Of a DNA stretch of 64,000 bases, positions 13,301 to 28,300 are shown piece by piece. The notes under the pieces are model-generated. The model ran no database searches. It was not told where the DNA came from and was given only the letters and a program-made list of their open reading frames with translations. Every line of letters starts with the position of its first letter. Within the stretch, counting starts at the first letter, position 1. The DNA is from Centropus unirufus (Eukaryota > Chordata > Aves > Cuculiformes > Centropidae). The stretch is from contig VYZI01000255.1 of NCBI GenBank assembly GCA_013397695.1, positions 1,066,281-1,130,280 of the forward strand. Reading direction: 5' to 3'. The position numbers and the translations under genes are program-made.

Positions 13301-16300
13301 AGCTCTAATCACCCCGACAACAAGAATAAGAACCGATACATAAACATTGTTGCTTGTAAGTAAATACATTATTGATGTACTGTTTAAGAAATAATAGACA
13401 AGTGTCGATTTTTATATTAATACAGAAAAAAAGGGTACTTCCACACTGAAAACTCTGGACGCTGTACAGCAAAAAGCTTGAAGAGGAGTAGCATGAGATT
13501 TCACATCTCTTCTAGGCCTCTAGCATTTTGCTGCTTTGAGCAGCATGTGTCAGCAAGATATATTTGTGTCTTTTGTGATGACCCAAAGGGAGCTGAGAGA
13601 TTTCATTATAATGCCATTATAAAGCTAGAGAAGCTGTGTTTTGATTGCCAAAATTAATCCATCTTTGATCTGGAATAGTGACGGATTCATCCTTTCTAGG
13701 ACCTTTACAATCCCTGGATATGTTTACTGTCATATAAAAATGAAAATGTACTGATTTTATGTTATGTTGTGCATTCCCACAATGTAATAGATCAGCTTCA
13801 TTAGCCAGGGCCCTTGTTTTCCCATTGCGTTACCCTTCGTCAGTATCTCAGATTTTTCTTTCCTGAAACACATCTATTCAGTTTTGTTAATCTCTCCTTG
13901 AAGTTATTGCTTCTCAGCTCTTGATCATTTTGGTGGTTTAATATATTTTTCGTAACTCTCTATAGTATTTCAATTTGTTCTGATAACAAGAAGCTCTAAA
14001 TTAAATCTATGTTCAGCATCCAGTGTCACTGGAGCTTTGTAGAAAAAGAGACAGGATGAGCCCATCTGACAGAAGACAATGCAAATTAGCAGCAAGGAGT
14101 CCCATTCCATCTGGCTGAAGATACCTCTAGATGGGAGGAATGTCATGGATTTTCCTCTGCCATTCTGTGGTGATCCTCAGCTGTACAGAATGTGCCAGCC
14201 CAGGAGCAGTGCTCAGACCACTTAGGGTAGTTCAAATAGCATGAATTCCCCTATGCTACTGAATCAAGGCTCTAGTCTATACATCAGTGCAGGCTACAGA
14301 AAGCTTCAGCTCTCCCTGCGGTAGCCACTGCTGAAGCTCTTCAGCTGACCAGATGATCCAAGGTCCCATCACCTTCCAGGCTCCAGGTTCTCTTCTCTTT
14401 ACCTCGGAGTGACTGTACCCAAACACTGGTACCTGCTGTCATTAGAGGTGTCCCAGGGCAGCCAGGACACTGTGCAGGCTTGGCAGACACAACACAGGAC
14501 TTACAAAAGATCCGTGCCCCTTCCCAAGTGGCACCTGGAGGCTGTAGGGAATATGTCACAGTCCCTGAAATTACCCCAGGTGTTTCCCTTCCGGGGAACT
14601 GAACTCAGAATCCTTGAGGCCTTGGGTTCACTTGTTCAATTTTCTGCAAACTAGAGTTTTTAATCTCACTTATTCCTAAGCACAGGGTCTTTGCATATGA
14701 GATTGTCACTGTATTAGTCTTATATATTGTAAAATTTCATTTTGGTATTTTTTAAAAGTTTTCTTAAAGAAAGAATATAATTCTTGCAGAAAACCATGCT
14801 TATTTTCTCCCTTGTTTCACTACAGATGATCATACTAGGGTTAAATTAGCACAGCTTGCAGAAAAGGATGGAAAACTGACTGATTACATTAATGCCAACT
14901 ACGTTGATGTAAGTGCTTTATTTCTACCTGCCAGCCTGTTCATCTGTCAGCCTTTTCTGTAAATACTGATCTATGGAGGAGAATAGACTTCATTAAAAAA
15001 TAGCACAATATTACAGATTTTGTTAAAAAACATTAATCATCTAAGTTAAGCCTACAAAGTTAAAGCTCAGGTAAAGCTCCAATTCCAGCTTGAATCAATC
15101 TTGATAGTATAGCAACTGCAGCTTAGTCAAGAGTTTTACGAAACGGAAGATGTTCTGTCACATCTGAGTCATCTCAGAAGCATTTTGCATCTGAATGTTT
15201 GTTCTTTTGTGCATTTTGGGGAAGTGATTAATTCTTCTGTCTGAGATAATCTCATGAGGGGAAGATGCCATTTGGCTAAGAGTCTCACCAAGGTACCATT
15301 TATTCTGTTTTCGCTACCCAGTAATTTACATGTGATTTATTTTGATTCATTTCTTAAACCACTATCATAACAGATGTCTCATAATCACTGTAATGGCAAC
15401 ATTCTGCTGGAACACAGGCACCTGAACACATATCCTATTTACTGGAATTATAAACATTGACATAACAGTTGCATTCATATGTCATCTAGTGCTGCAAGGT
15501 TTCAGTCATTTGGATAGTTATAAATTCAAAGGTACTTAAAAGCTCTTGAGATTCTTTAAAAATAGATACCTAAAATGTCATGTACTCCTCCCAACCTCCT
15601 TTTGCTCATAGACTGTGATTGACAAGTGTCATTTGTTATATTTCAATTTAGGGCTACAACAAGCCAAAAGCCTACATTGCAGCTCAAGGGCCGCTGAAGT
15701 CTACAGCAGAAGATTTCTGGAGAATGATATGGGAACACAATGTAGAAGTTATTGTGATGATAACTAATCTCGTTGAGAAAGGAAGGGTATGAGTACTTTG
15801 TTATTTATTTCTCTGATGTTGACAGATCTACCTCTAGCAGACTCCTTTTTTCTTCTAAAAATCTGGTTTAGGCATTTATTGAGCAAAAATGAAAAATTTA
15901 TAGTTGCTGCTTGTGCTGAGTTTGACTTTAGAAGTATAAAGATGAGAATTTGTAACTTGAAACTAAAGAAAAGCTTTAAACTCAATTGTCAATAACTGAA
16001 GTTTTGAAATATACCATGGTCTAACCCTCAAAGATTCAGTCTTCTTCTGAGAAAAAAGGTCCTGTATAGAATTAGGAGTGTACAGACTGTGGAGCGTGCC
16101 ACATTCTTCTAGCAGCCTGCTCTCTGATATTCTTTTTTTAGGGTTACCTTAGACCCTTGAAAGGAGGCCATAGTTTGAATGATATTTTTTCTGGCTGCTC
16201 CCTGTTAATGTCTTGTGGGGCCCACAATTCCTTTCCTGCCACACGACTAGATACATGTTTATCCAATGAGACAAATTCAAATCAAACCCCATTGCAGGAC

Positions 16301-19300
16301 GTGTGTCACTCTGATTATGTGATGGGATTATGCGTGTTCCCTGGGGTCTCATGAGGCACATTTGCAGCACACATTGCAGCACACTTGCCACGCACTGGCA
16401 ACAATGTCTAAAATGCATGTAAATCTTGTCATATGACTTATTGAACACCCATGGGGTGACACGAGCACAGTAAATGCAGAGAGGGCCTCACTGGGATTAC
16501 CAGTTTGTTTATAATACTGTGTTCCAAACATGTACTCTTCTAGTACTCCTAGAGAAGGCTACATGGCTATCCAACGAAAAGCCTGGACTTCATAGCACCC
16601 TATTGTTTATTCTGGCCACGCACAACCTCACTCTTGCTCTTCCTGATCAGATAGAAAGAATTATGCTGTACCCAAGCTATGAACCAACCAAAAGCCACAT
16701 ATGACACCAAACTTGAATGTATGCCTATTACTCCTATGGATTATCAGGGTATTTTTTTCAGATTTTAGAGTGTCTAGAGAGTGGCATGCTTCACAATATT
16801 AGATTAAAATAGCTCTAGTAGCATGATTTAAATCCTTTTTTTGAGTCTTCCAAATAAAGAACATCTTTGCAAAGCTATTTCTCTTTACAGCACAAAATAA
16901 CTACACATTTGTTCTTCTGTGCTGAAGTTCATGTCTGTTAAACATTATATTGAGAGTCCCTCTATGTTTCTGTGGTTGACTGTGATCTTATATTTGAACA
17001 TGTCAGCTTGCTACCTTAGCATTTTGTTTTCTTTCTCTTTTTCTGTTTTTCATTTGCTTTCTAACAGAGAAAATGTGACCAGTACTGGCCTGCTGAAGGT
17101 AGTGAAGAATATGGGAACTTCTTGGTTACTCAGAAGAGTGTTCATGTACTTGCCTATTACACTGTGAGGAATTTTACTCTTAGAAACACCAAGATCAAAA
17201 AGGTTTGTGGCATTCTAAAGGCACGGTTGAGGCAAAAGGCACTGTTAAAAGTTGCTCAGAATATTTTTAAGGGCATTTGGCAGCTCTTTTCTCTTGTATA
17301 TTTAAAGCTGAATCCTGTAGGCCTCAGCCAGCCAAGATACTTATCAACTTCAGGGTTACTTTGACCAGATCAAAAAATCAAGAAGATACTGGTGTGTAGC
17401 ACTGGTGTGATGTAGAATCATCAGGGGAAAAGCTATGGTCACACACACGGGACGATTTGGAATTTGCCTGCCTGGGGAGCAGGAAGATACATGTTTAGGA
17501 AGAGAGCACCTAGTAGAAAATGTGGTACGAATCAAATCATCCCTCTCAGCTATCAATTTTCCTTTTTAAGGGCTGAATTTTTACCCCTCTGCAAAACAGG
17601 TGAATCCACACCTCATTTTATTATAATCAAAACCAGCATGCTCTCAACTCGGCAGTGTGACATTGGTTACTTTGAGGGGCACTCGAAAAACTTAATTTAT
17701 TTCAGCCACCTACGTGTTAGTTATCTCCTCTCTCATTCTCCCTGTACAATTAATGGCAAAAGTGCAGTACTTACTGCCAAGTAATCTATTCTGCCTATTT
17801 TAGGAACGGATCTTTGAATGGGGTGACCTGCTCTCTGAAGCTATCCCTGCTTCTGAGTTGCCGCTGAATTTAGAAAAGCAGCCTACGCAAGGCTACTTCC
17901 CTTGTAGATCACTGAAGATGGGTGAGGTAAATCCTACCCTATTAGTCCACCCAGCTAAATGAAAGAAACAGCTGGTGACTCTTAAGAACAGCTGTAATTT
18001 GTTATCCCTACAGTGCTTTTTGCCTTTCTCTATGGCTTTCAAAGGGACCGTGCCAGGTCATTTTTCTATTCAGAGGGCAAGCTGATGGGACAGAAGGACT
18101 GGCCCTTCCTTTTCTCTTTGAAGGCTGAAATATTCAGGGCTAGGTGCCCTGCTGTTAACTAAATAGGGACAGTGCTAATTCAAGAACTTTAAGAAATCAA
18201 AATTTTTAAGAGTCACCATTCGAATGTGGGCAGCTTACATGCGGAATTATTTTTTTCTTACAGGGTTCCCAGAAAGGGAGATCTAGCGGACGTATAGTTA
18301 CTCAGTACCATTATACCCAGTGGCCCGACATGGGTGTTCCAGAATACACTCTGCCTGTGCTCACCTTCGTGCGGAAGGCATCCCATGCCAAGCGCCATGC
18401 TGTCGGGCCTGTTGTGGTTCATTGCAGGTGTGGTTTTTACTGCCATAAGGTTCACTCCCCTTCTGTTTCACAGAAAAAAGAATTTTGTCAGTGGTGGGTT
18501 AAGCGGAATTTCGCTCACGCATTTAACAATTCCTGATGGAATGAGATTAATTTCTTAGCTGATATTTCTGTCCTTGGTAAGGCCAACTAATTAAAAGCCT
18601 GTTCCACTTCTATAAATCTGTAAGCAAGATGATGCTGCTCTGCACTATGCTCTTTTTCCTTTTTGCAAAAATGCTTTTCTTTTTACTTTTTTTGCACAAT
18701 TCTGCCCTACTCTCTTGATTGCTATGAGCTTACCAGATACATATATAACAGTAAATGTTTCATTTCTGCAAATATATCCCTAGGATGGTTTTGGCTCATG
18801 CTTTCTTTGGTGCAGGGATAGTCTGTAATCCTAAGAGGAGCTCTGTCCAGAAATGAAGACTCACTCTATTCCTGGCTGAACTACGATTCTGCTGTTTTTA
18901 ACACTACTCTGCGCTCTAGCAGTCATTTACAATGGAGGAGCATTCTGGGGAACGGTTTGAGGTCTGCATGTGCTGCAGTGTGCAGGCAGGTGTTTTGTCA
19001 GTGTTCACTAAAACTGGGAAGCTCAGGGAAAATTGGTTTTAAAGGGCTTGTAGGGCCTGGAATGACTTCACAATGCCCGTGAAGGAACAGGTTATTGTAA
19101 AATATATAAGCAGGTTCTGGTTTTCCACTGTAGTACCTCACCTTTGATGGAACATTTGGAAAGAGAACCTCCTCATGCATTCTGTACTTCTGGAGCTGAC
19201 TCTGAGGAAGCCAACAGGTAAAGTCACCTCACAAACACTGCAAATGAAGATATTTTATTTCTGGGATGATTTAATCTGACTAAAATCTGTTTTTAGCTTG

Positions 19301-22300
19301 GAAAATGAAAATTCCAGATTTTTGTTGTTTTGCTGCTGTCGACATCCTGCCTGTTCTTGGGAAGTTCAAAGTAAGAGTTTGCCCAAAGTGCCAAGCCTAA
19401 GATCTATGCCAGCAGGCTGAGAGATCACCAATATATCATAAGTCAACTAAATTGAATTTTTAAAAAAGGAAACGATGGTAGGTTGTGTGGCTGCAGTCAG
19501 ATGTCTTCATTGGGTTGTAGGTATAACTCACATCTGTCTATAGGCAGTTTTGTTCAGCTTTTAGTTCACCTGTCCCTATGCACCATGGAATTTCAAAGGA
19601 GTCATCTCCTGTTAGAAAAATAACTTTGATTTATCTTTACAGGCTATACGGAGGACACAGATGACAAACTTCATGAAACTTTTTTTAGTTACCTTTATGT
19701 TTGGGTACTTTCATGTTTTGTCTTTTGTAACAAGTACAGATGGTGTCTGGTAATCTTTATACTTTTTGTGTCTAGTAGTGTGTTAATAACCTGGACCTTT
19801 CAGTTTTACATCATGCTTATTTAGACAGTTTATTATAACAATCTGACTTCACACCCGTGGCTTGTGCCACCTCTGTGGAAGAAATGAGATGACTGTCTTG
19901 GCATGTGTGGACTGAGCTTGGATCTTCCCATAAGGGAACATGCAGCCCCAGCACAAGGCTGCTGGGAGGTTACATGTACCAGTGCACACAATATTTCCTT
20001 ATACCTTAGGAGGGAATTACAGCTGACTTTCCCATATATGAACAGATAACAAAAAATTACTTCTTGTACTCCAAACCTAGATAATTTATGAAAGAAAAAG
20101 CTGTTTTTTAGTGTTATGATAGAGCTCGTATGAGTCAGAGTTAAAACAGCAGTGAGTTGATCAACCCTTCCTTCCGCGACTTTGCTTTTTAAAAAGGATT
20201 CCAACCATTGCTTGCAATCCGAGCTGTATCTGAAGAGCACTAGGCTTTTTCTTTTACAGATGTACCTTCAGCAGCTCTGCCACTTCCTGGGGTTTCCCCC
20301 CAATCCAGTATCTTTGAAATCTCCTTTATCTGTAATGAGTGGCATAATGCAACTTTCCCTTTAAATTATGTGAGTTTCAATGTAGGAGAACTGTGCCCAA
20401 ATGCTGACATGTGCCGCCCTTTCTAGCAGTACTTAACAAAGTGTCCTAAGGACTATCAGAAGCCAGGAAGTTGCAGAACTTCAGGAAACCCCTTAATTCT
20501 ATTTCAATTGACAATTTCAAAATAATTTGAGAAAATTATCTCTAAATCTATTCTCTCAGAAAGAAAAAGATGAGCTGAATTTTTTTTTCTTCATTACCAG
20601 CCTTGAAGTTTTAGCAAAGCATATCATACAATGAAACAATTTGTAGAGGGAAGTCTTCCCTACACATCAATTTGTTGAAAGAGTATGTATAAGAAACTGT
20701 TCTTTTTATCATTATTTTCCTTTCAGTCTCAAGATTATTTCTTTGTTTTGTAGTGCTGGTGTTGGAAGGACAGGCACATACATAGTGTTAGACAGCATGC
20801 TGCAGCAAATTCAGCATGAAGGGACAGTCAACGTATTTGGATTCTTAAAACACATACGCACCCAAAGGAACTATTTGGTGCAGACTGAGGTAAGAATAAA
20901 ATATATATAGCGAGAGGCTGTTACAGGCTATTTCTGTTACCAGGGAGAGACATGATTCCTCCTCATGGCTCCACCAGGCCGACAGGCAACCAGTCACTGA
21001 ACTTTCCCATTTCCTTCCCTTGTTTTTATAGGGACATCCTTCTAGGCTTGCTTAGAACAATGCACTAGAAATTGCCTGTCTGTGGCCTCTCTTATCAGAG
21101 AGGAATCAAAAGAGAGAAAGTCTGTATAAATCATGCTTCCTGCAGTGGTACTTTCTTGGCAGGGCATGCATTTTTGTTATAGATTCTTTTAGGGAAACAC
21201 CATTGTCAGGTGTTCAGGTCTTCACTGAACCTGACCAAACAATAGATTTCTGGCAATAAAAAGTAGGAAAAAAGCTGTTTCAGACAAGGCTGTCTATAGC
21301 TGCTTTAAACTGAAGATTATATATAGAACAGTGAAAGACCAGAAGAAAGCATTAAGGATGGCAACAGCAGCATTGAAAGTCTTATTTCAGGTTTCAGGAA
21401 CAGGTGGGTAGATTTCCCAGTGCCTTTCAATAGAAGAAAAGGTAATCAATAACAGCATGGGCACTTGTTCCAAAGGATGTGAGAGAGAAAATAGAGAATA
21501 GCAGTAGGAACTGGGGGTGATGGCTTTATTGCAAGGAAGACAGGGAGAGTCAGACAGCACGCTGACTTGGAAATTCGACACCAGGCTATGCTTGCATTTT
21601 AACACTGTTCTGGGAACATGAGATATCATGGGCAGTGGGGATTTGGTATTATATCATATATACATTGTATGTGTCGTTCTGGTAAATGTGCCATTGTGGA
21701 GGGACAGCTTTCACTGTAGAGGATCACTTCTGAGGGAGCTCCCCTACACCAGCCTGCTGGGAATACATGCTAACCATGTCAGACGTGGTAGCTTAGCCAG
21801 AGGTGTCCAGAGGAATCCGAAAATAATTAGAGCTTGGGTGTTTGTTTTTCCTTTCCTAGGAGCAATACATCTTCATTCATGATGCATTGGTCGAAGCAAT
21901 ACTCAGTAAAGAAACAGAAGTTCTTGAGACTCACATTCATGCCTATGTTAATGCTCTCTTGATACCTGGACCTACAGGAAAGACCAGACTAGAGAAACAA
22001 TTCAAGGTGAGCTCTCAGAGATAGCAACATGAAAAGCTTTAGGCCTGCAAGCTTCAATGACTTAAAAGTAGGTATCTCAACACAACTTTCGGTGGTTTTC
22101 TCTCTCTGTAATTCAAGTGCTGAGCCTAAATTGAGAGTAATTTGAAAATGCATGAGGACGGTTGGGACAAAGAATTACATTCTTTCAAACAAGGGGGTTT
22201 TGTCTTAAAAAAAAAGAAATGAGATATAGGTTGGTGAGTGGATTTTTGGAAAAACTATGTGTCTTTGCACAAAGGTAAAACAAATGGAAGCCATTCGGGT

Positions 22301-25300
22301 TTGACATGAGCTATGTCAATCAATATACTCTACTCCATATACAGCCATGGCCAAAATACAGATTTCTCCTCAACAGGCAGTAAGTGCACACTTTGGTGCT
22401 TGTGGATGTGGAGATCAGTGTGTACATGCACAGGAATTCGAGTCACCCAGAAAAAAAGAGTAGACCTGGCCAGATAATGGCCCTGGACCTGTGAGAAAAG
22501 CAGCTCATTGAGTCATGGCGGTGACAGGAAGCCTAGCTCACTCACTGGGTCACTTAAAGAGGAAATGCAGAAAAACCCTAGCTTTTCAAATCAGTTTGAA
22601 TTCAGAGAAGTGAATCACACATGTTTTCTGGATTATGCAGCAATACAAAGTGCTTTCCCTAACTTAACAGCACATTTTATATTAGAACCTTACTCTCTCT
22701 AAGGATTTTAATTGTAAAGAGGACTGTGTGGGATAGTGTGTATTCTCTCTGCAATTTGCTATTAAAAGTTAAAAACTCAAGCAGATAAATCTCTAGATAA
22801 TGTCAGTAGATAATGAGGCTATAAAAATGTAAATATACTTATTTTGAAGTACTTTGGACGCATTGGCCCAGTAACTAGTATTTCTTCAAGTTAGTAAAGA
22901 ATACAGAATATAATAGGATTTCAGTTTACTGCTACTCTGGCTTTGATGATCTGACAAAGCTGCCCTGTTTTTTCCTACAGAAAAGTAGGGACTCTTACCT
23001 CAGCTGTGATGTGCTTGGGGAAGTAAGCATCCCACTCTCCTACACAGATGAAAGAATAAAACACATGATATATAGAAACAGCATTTGTAAATATATATAA
23101 ACACAGACTATGCGGTGCAAATTGCAGAAGCCACATAGAGCTTTCCTTTCAAGAGTTTAAGTATTATCAAAAGGGACATATTCAATCTCATTTTCCTTTG
23201 CAAACTAAAATTATTAGGAGGTAGAAGAATAGCAAATATGTGGAATCTTGTTTTACTGATGAACTATGTTAGATAATGAAAATTATAGTCTGATTAATTT
23301 TGTTGTAGCTTCCTTTTTTCTTCCAAAGCAGGCACCTTCTGAAACCTACGCATGTCCAGTTGTAAACATCACAGAATAGTCATTTGAATTCTTTGGAATG
23401 TTCTGGTTAATCCAGTTGATCTACTAGCAATCAGAAAAAAAAAAACAAACCTAACCCCTTAAATCTAGGAAAAACCTACTTTCCAAACTTACTTCATGAC
23501 TAAGTATATACACACCACTGGGGGTAGGGGGGTGTCTGTACACAATCTCACTCCCTCTCATACTCTAGCCTGTTTGAATTGTTTTAGTTAAAACAAGTCA
23601 ATGAGACACCCACTCCCAGATCAGTCCTGCTTTCCTCTCGGAGGTTGGAAAGAAAATCGGGAAGCTCATTAGTAGAAGATTTAGAGCTGTCTCGCATCAG
23701 GAGCTGTACTGTTTGTGTAACGATGCAGATTTTTCTGCATAGACATTTGCTGTTTCCCAAAAGTCATTAAAATTACAGGAACAGCTGCGCTGGCAACAAT
23801 GGAAGTGATACCGTGGTGGCACAAGCACTGGGAGGGGGGCTAGATGGCATTTCCTTCAAAGACTTGCTTATGGACCTAGGGCTCTGGAATCACTTGAACT
23901 GATAAAAGAGTGACGAGAAAAGATTCTGTTGACTTGCTAAGTAGTTTAGCCAGATAGCTGAATACCTAAAGGTAAGAGAGACAGCTAAGCTGCAATACGT
24001 GTGCTCTTCTGTTTCATGCAGCCAATGAAGGAATGGCTTTTGTGCAGTGACCTGATTTTTTTACCTTCATCGTTTCAGTTGCTGAGCCAGTGTAACACAC
24101 AACAGTGTGATTATTCAACTGCACTCAAACAGTGCAATAGAGAAAAGAACCGAACTTCATCCATCATTCCTGGTAAGCTTGTTCAAATCAGCTTCTCTGG
24201 GCAGCAAAATAATTAGGAACTGTGTGTTTCAAACCTTCTGTCTTTCCTTAGCAAGAACTGAAAACTTCTGCATCAGTGTGGAGCAACATTTGGGAAAGTA
24301 CTTTTAGTGAAGAAATTATTTAAATACTGCACATAGGAAAACAAAATAGATGACTGAAAAACACTTCACACTGGTTGATGGAGCTTAGTGTAATCATTAC
24401 TATGAGATAATTGCTATATGTGTGCCATTGCGATGTATGTACTAGTTCATGACTTTTTTTTACAGTGGAAAGATCAAGAGTGGGTATCCCATCACTGTCG
24501 GGTGAGGGGACAGACTACATCAATGCTTCCTATATCATGGTAAGTCAGTTAACAGTAACCTGTGTAGCTGTTTTCAGAGCTGCCACGTGCGTATATCAGT
24601 CCTGATTTTGAAATCTCCTTTCTTCCATTATTCATTCTGCCTGGAAGAGTTACTTCCCCCAGAAAGTATTATTATTCTTTTTACATCTGGTTAAGTACAT
24701 TGCATTTTGACAGTCTATAGAATGAGAAATCCCATCATAGTTCTAAAAACTGGTGCAGTTAAATGCCACCTATGGAAACATGTTTTGAGAAGAACCAAAA
24801 ACTTTAACTAAAAAGTTAGTTTTTAATGCCTGCAGTGTGGTTTGCATTCCTATCTGCTTATCCTTCAGAACTTTTGCAACTGGCATAGCCCAAGGCATCT
24901 TAGCTGACCAGCTTTCCATTATCTTTTTGTTTCCTGGGTTTTCTTCAACTCTTTCCCCCCTTTATTAGCTGAAAGAGAGGAGTAAATGCTTCCTGGACAT
25001 TCAGGAAAAAGATGCAAAATTTCCCTGCAGTGCTCTGCAAGTCTGATCCTTCATCAGGTGCATTAGTGCAAAGGGTCTCTGTGGTAAGAACTTGACCTGA
25101 GACATCTGTTCAAATTACGAGACCTCTTGGGACTTTTGCAGATCTTTCAAGTATCCTATAAACTGTTTCAGGTTGCCAGCTCCTCTGGACGCCTTCTAGC
25201 TAATGTAGAACAGTTAGCATGTGTGTATGATTTAATGTATTTTCATTATGAGTTGTCTGTTCAAGTCTCCACTGATTTCTTTTGTCTTTTATTTTTGATC

Positions 25301-28300
25301 AATTTTTTTTAAGTTTAAAATTACTTCAGTGTAATTGATTTTATTCTTTTCATCTGGAAAATAACTTCAATGAAAGTGTTATGTTCTTCTGATATTTGCA
25401 GAAAAGCAAAGGAGCCACAAGGGTGCAATTTATTTTCCAGGCTTTTGAATCTGTCCACCAGAAGCTTCCTTTAAATGTCAATAGTTGGGCATCAATGTTG
25501 AGTCTGTTGATTTTGTTTTGCAGGGTTATTATCAAAGTAATGAATTCATTATTACCCAACATCCCTTACTACACACTATCAAGGATTTCTGGAGAATGAT
25601 ATGGGACCACAATGCCCAGCTAATAGTCATGCTTCCCGAGAGCCAGAATATGGTAAGTTTTGTGGCTGATTATTATGGGTTTATGTATTGCCGTTTTGAA
25701 AAATGCAGGACATGAGAATATTTGCAAAAAACAAGTAAAAATTATTGATACTATACTGAGTGTAAAATCCCCCAAATCATCTAATGGATTTCTGGAGAAT
25801 GTCTGGGCAGATTGCAACTGGTATGAGAAAGTATTTAATCATTCCTGTATAACTTATAAAAAGAGCCAAACAACAGAAGTAACCATTATGCAAGATTAGG
25901 TCTTGTTCCAGGACTTTTACTTTATTTGTTAAATGGATTCTTCAGCCCTTATTAGGTATGGAAGAAATATGAAGTTGTTTCTCTTGCTACTTTCCTAAAG
26001 ATACAAAAAATGCTTGTTAACCAGGGATTTATCTCACTCTAAATACCAAAGGAATGTTCATTTTGAATGTGTAATTTAATAGCAAAATAACATGGTTTTC
26101 AATTACTAGAAATGTAGGAATATCTGAGGTTGGTACTTCGAGAAATCTTGAGGTGTGAGAGGGCATCATGATGGGCAAGGGGTTTGGAGGAAAGCTATGC
26201 AAATAATCTGGAGAGTATTGCATGATTGCAAAAATATGTACAATCAAGACCATGCTGGGGTTTTTTTTTCTGCTCATCAAATGATTTATGAGTGTTACAA
26301 TGCCTATAAAACAGATGGATTTTTAAATTAGCCTTTGTAATAAGGAAGGTTGTTTTGCCAGGAGGTGCTGGTTCATTACGATCCCAGTAAGAAAGGCATA
26401 CAGACTCTGTAAAGTATTATTTTAAATGCTATTTATTAAAGCTAACAATAAAAGGAGAGGGTGTGTAGATAATTTTACATCCCATCAGAGATTCTGGGAA
26501 GCCCAAGTTGTGTAGCATTGAATGTGTCTCTGACCAAGGTACATCACACCATGCAGCTCCTGTCCATGGAAAGGTCACCCTCCTTTTGGTTATTGGAGCA
26601 ATTACAGGATTTTCATGAAGGAAAACACCTCTGTTCATCATTTCTGCTGTCAAACAGAAAGGACATTCTCACGAGGACTTTTTGCTGTACTTTTAGATTA
26701 ACCTGAGGCTACACAACTGGCATAACTGCCAGCACTGAGTGGGAGCTACAGGCTCCTCGGTTACAATCCACCACCTACGTTTGTCCTGTGGCCATGAGCT
26801 TTGGGCAGCACATGCCAGGCCAGACACATGGCACAGTGCACCACAGCACATATTGACTGTACATGGGCCGCTATCTCCAACAGGATACAGTGGTCTCTTG
26901 GTCAGGATTGTGACAGAGGGGTCTGAAAATATCATTTGTGATTTTTGTAATCCCACCTAAATTTTCATTTGTCAATTTAAATCTAGCTGGCCGCACCAAT
27001 TCAACACGTGGCTCTTTATTATGTTGGGTTGGTTTATCTTAAGATCTTATGGCTTCTTTTTTTCTTTCCTGGAGGCTGAAGACGAGTTTGTATACTGGCC
27101 AAACAAAGATGAGCCTATAAACTGTGAGAGTTTTAAAGTTACTATGATTGCTGAAGAACACAAGTGTCTGTCTAATGAAGAGAAGCTCATAATCCAAGAC
27201 TTTATTTTAGAAGCTACACAGGTAACACTGTCCTAAACATGTAACTCAGGACTTGATTTGTTAAAGGTAATGCCTACGTTTTGTTTCTATGGCAAATGAG
27301 TGATAAGATGCCCTTGAAACACCCAGGAAGGGAGTAACCTCTATAGGCATGGTGATGACACGGGGAATAGGATACTCTAGTCTCCAAAGCCATAGGATGC
27401 TGGAGCTGGAGGCTGGAGCTGGACTGGAACAGGGTGACAGATAAGAGTAGGGACAGTCAATTGTTTATCAAATTGATTTCTGTTTTTTCACTCCTTTAGG
27501 ATGACTATGTACTTGAAGTGAGGCATTTTCAGTGCCCAAAATGGCCAAATCCTGATAGTCCTATTAGTAAAACTTTTGAACTGATCAGCATCATCAAAGA
27601 GGAAGCTTCCAGTCGTGATGGACCCATGATTGTACATGATGAGTAAGAACTGCTGCTTTCAGTTTGTTTTAGTTTTTTTTTCTGTAAAACCATCCTTTCA
27701 TCTCAGTCACAAGTGAAAGACACTGAAATAAGGCACAACGTCTGCACCTTAACAATAGCACTGCTGCTTCTGTTTCAGCTGAATCAACAAGAGGAACATT
27801 TTTATTTTGTCACACTTCAATGTTCTCTTTTCAATTCTGTCATTTTTATACTCTGGATGATTGTCCAATAGTGCAGTGGAGAGGAAATCAGTCAGGGCTT
27901 CATTGTATGTTCTTGAAAGAAGTAAGATTACTTTGATGAACCAACATACCCTTCTCCCGCGGTTTAATAATGGCCAAAAAATACTGAAATGTTGAAATCC
28001 TGAAGGACCTGAGGCCTTCAGGATTTGCTTAGTAGAGGATGGTAGGGAAATAACTCTTAAGACGAGCTTTTAAAAACTCTCCAGAAAGCGTAACCAGGCG
28101 GTGTGAAGGTTGTGTTAAGGCACTTGCTGGGCAAGCCTATTACAGAAAGTGCAAAGATCACATGACAGATATTCACCTTAACATTTTACCCTGGATTTTG
28201 TATATTTTTGAGCTGTGGAAACTTCATCCAGTTTCTAGAGGTTTTTTTTTCCTTTATAAAGGCACGGCGGGGTGACGGCAGGCACTTTCTGTGCGTTAAC

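Noticed and set aside
19833..20240. 135-codon minus-strand frame in a PTPRZ1 intron
   Set aside because: No recognisable domain or splice context; length compatible with chance.
25396..25599. Upstream AG at about 25401 as an alternative acceptor for the D2 exon at 25524
   Set aside because: The extended exon is not open in the frame required by the preceding exon.
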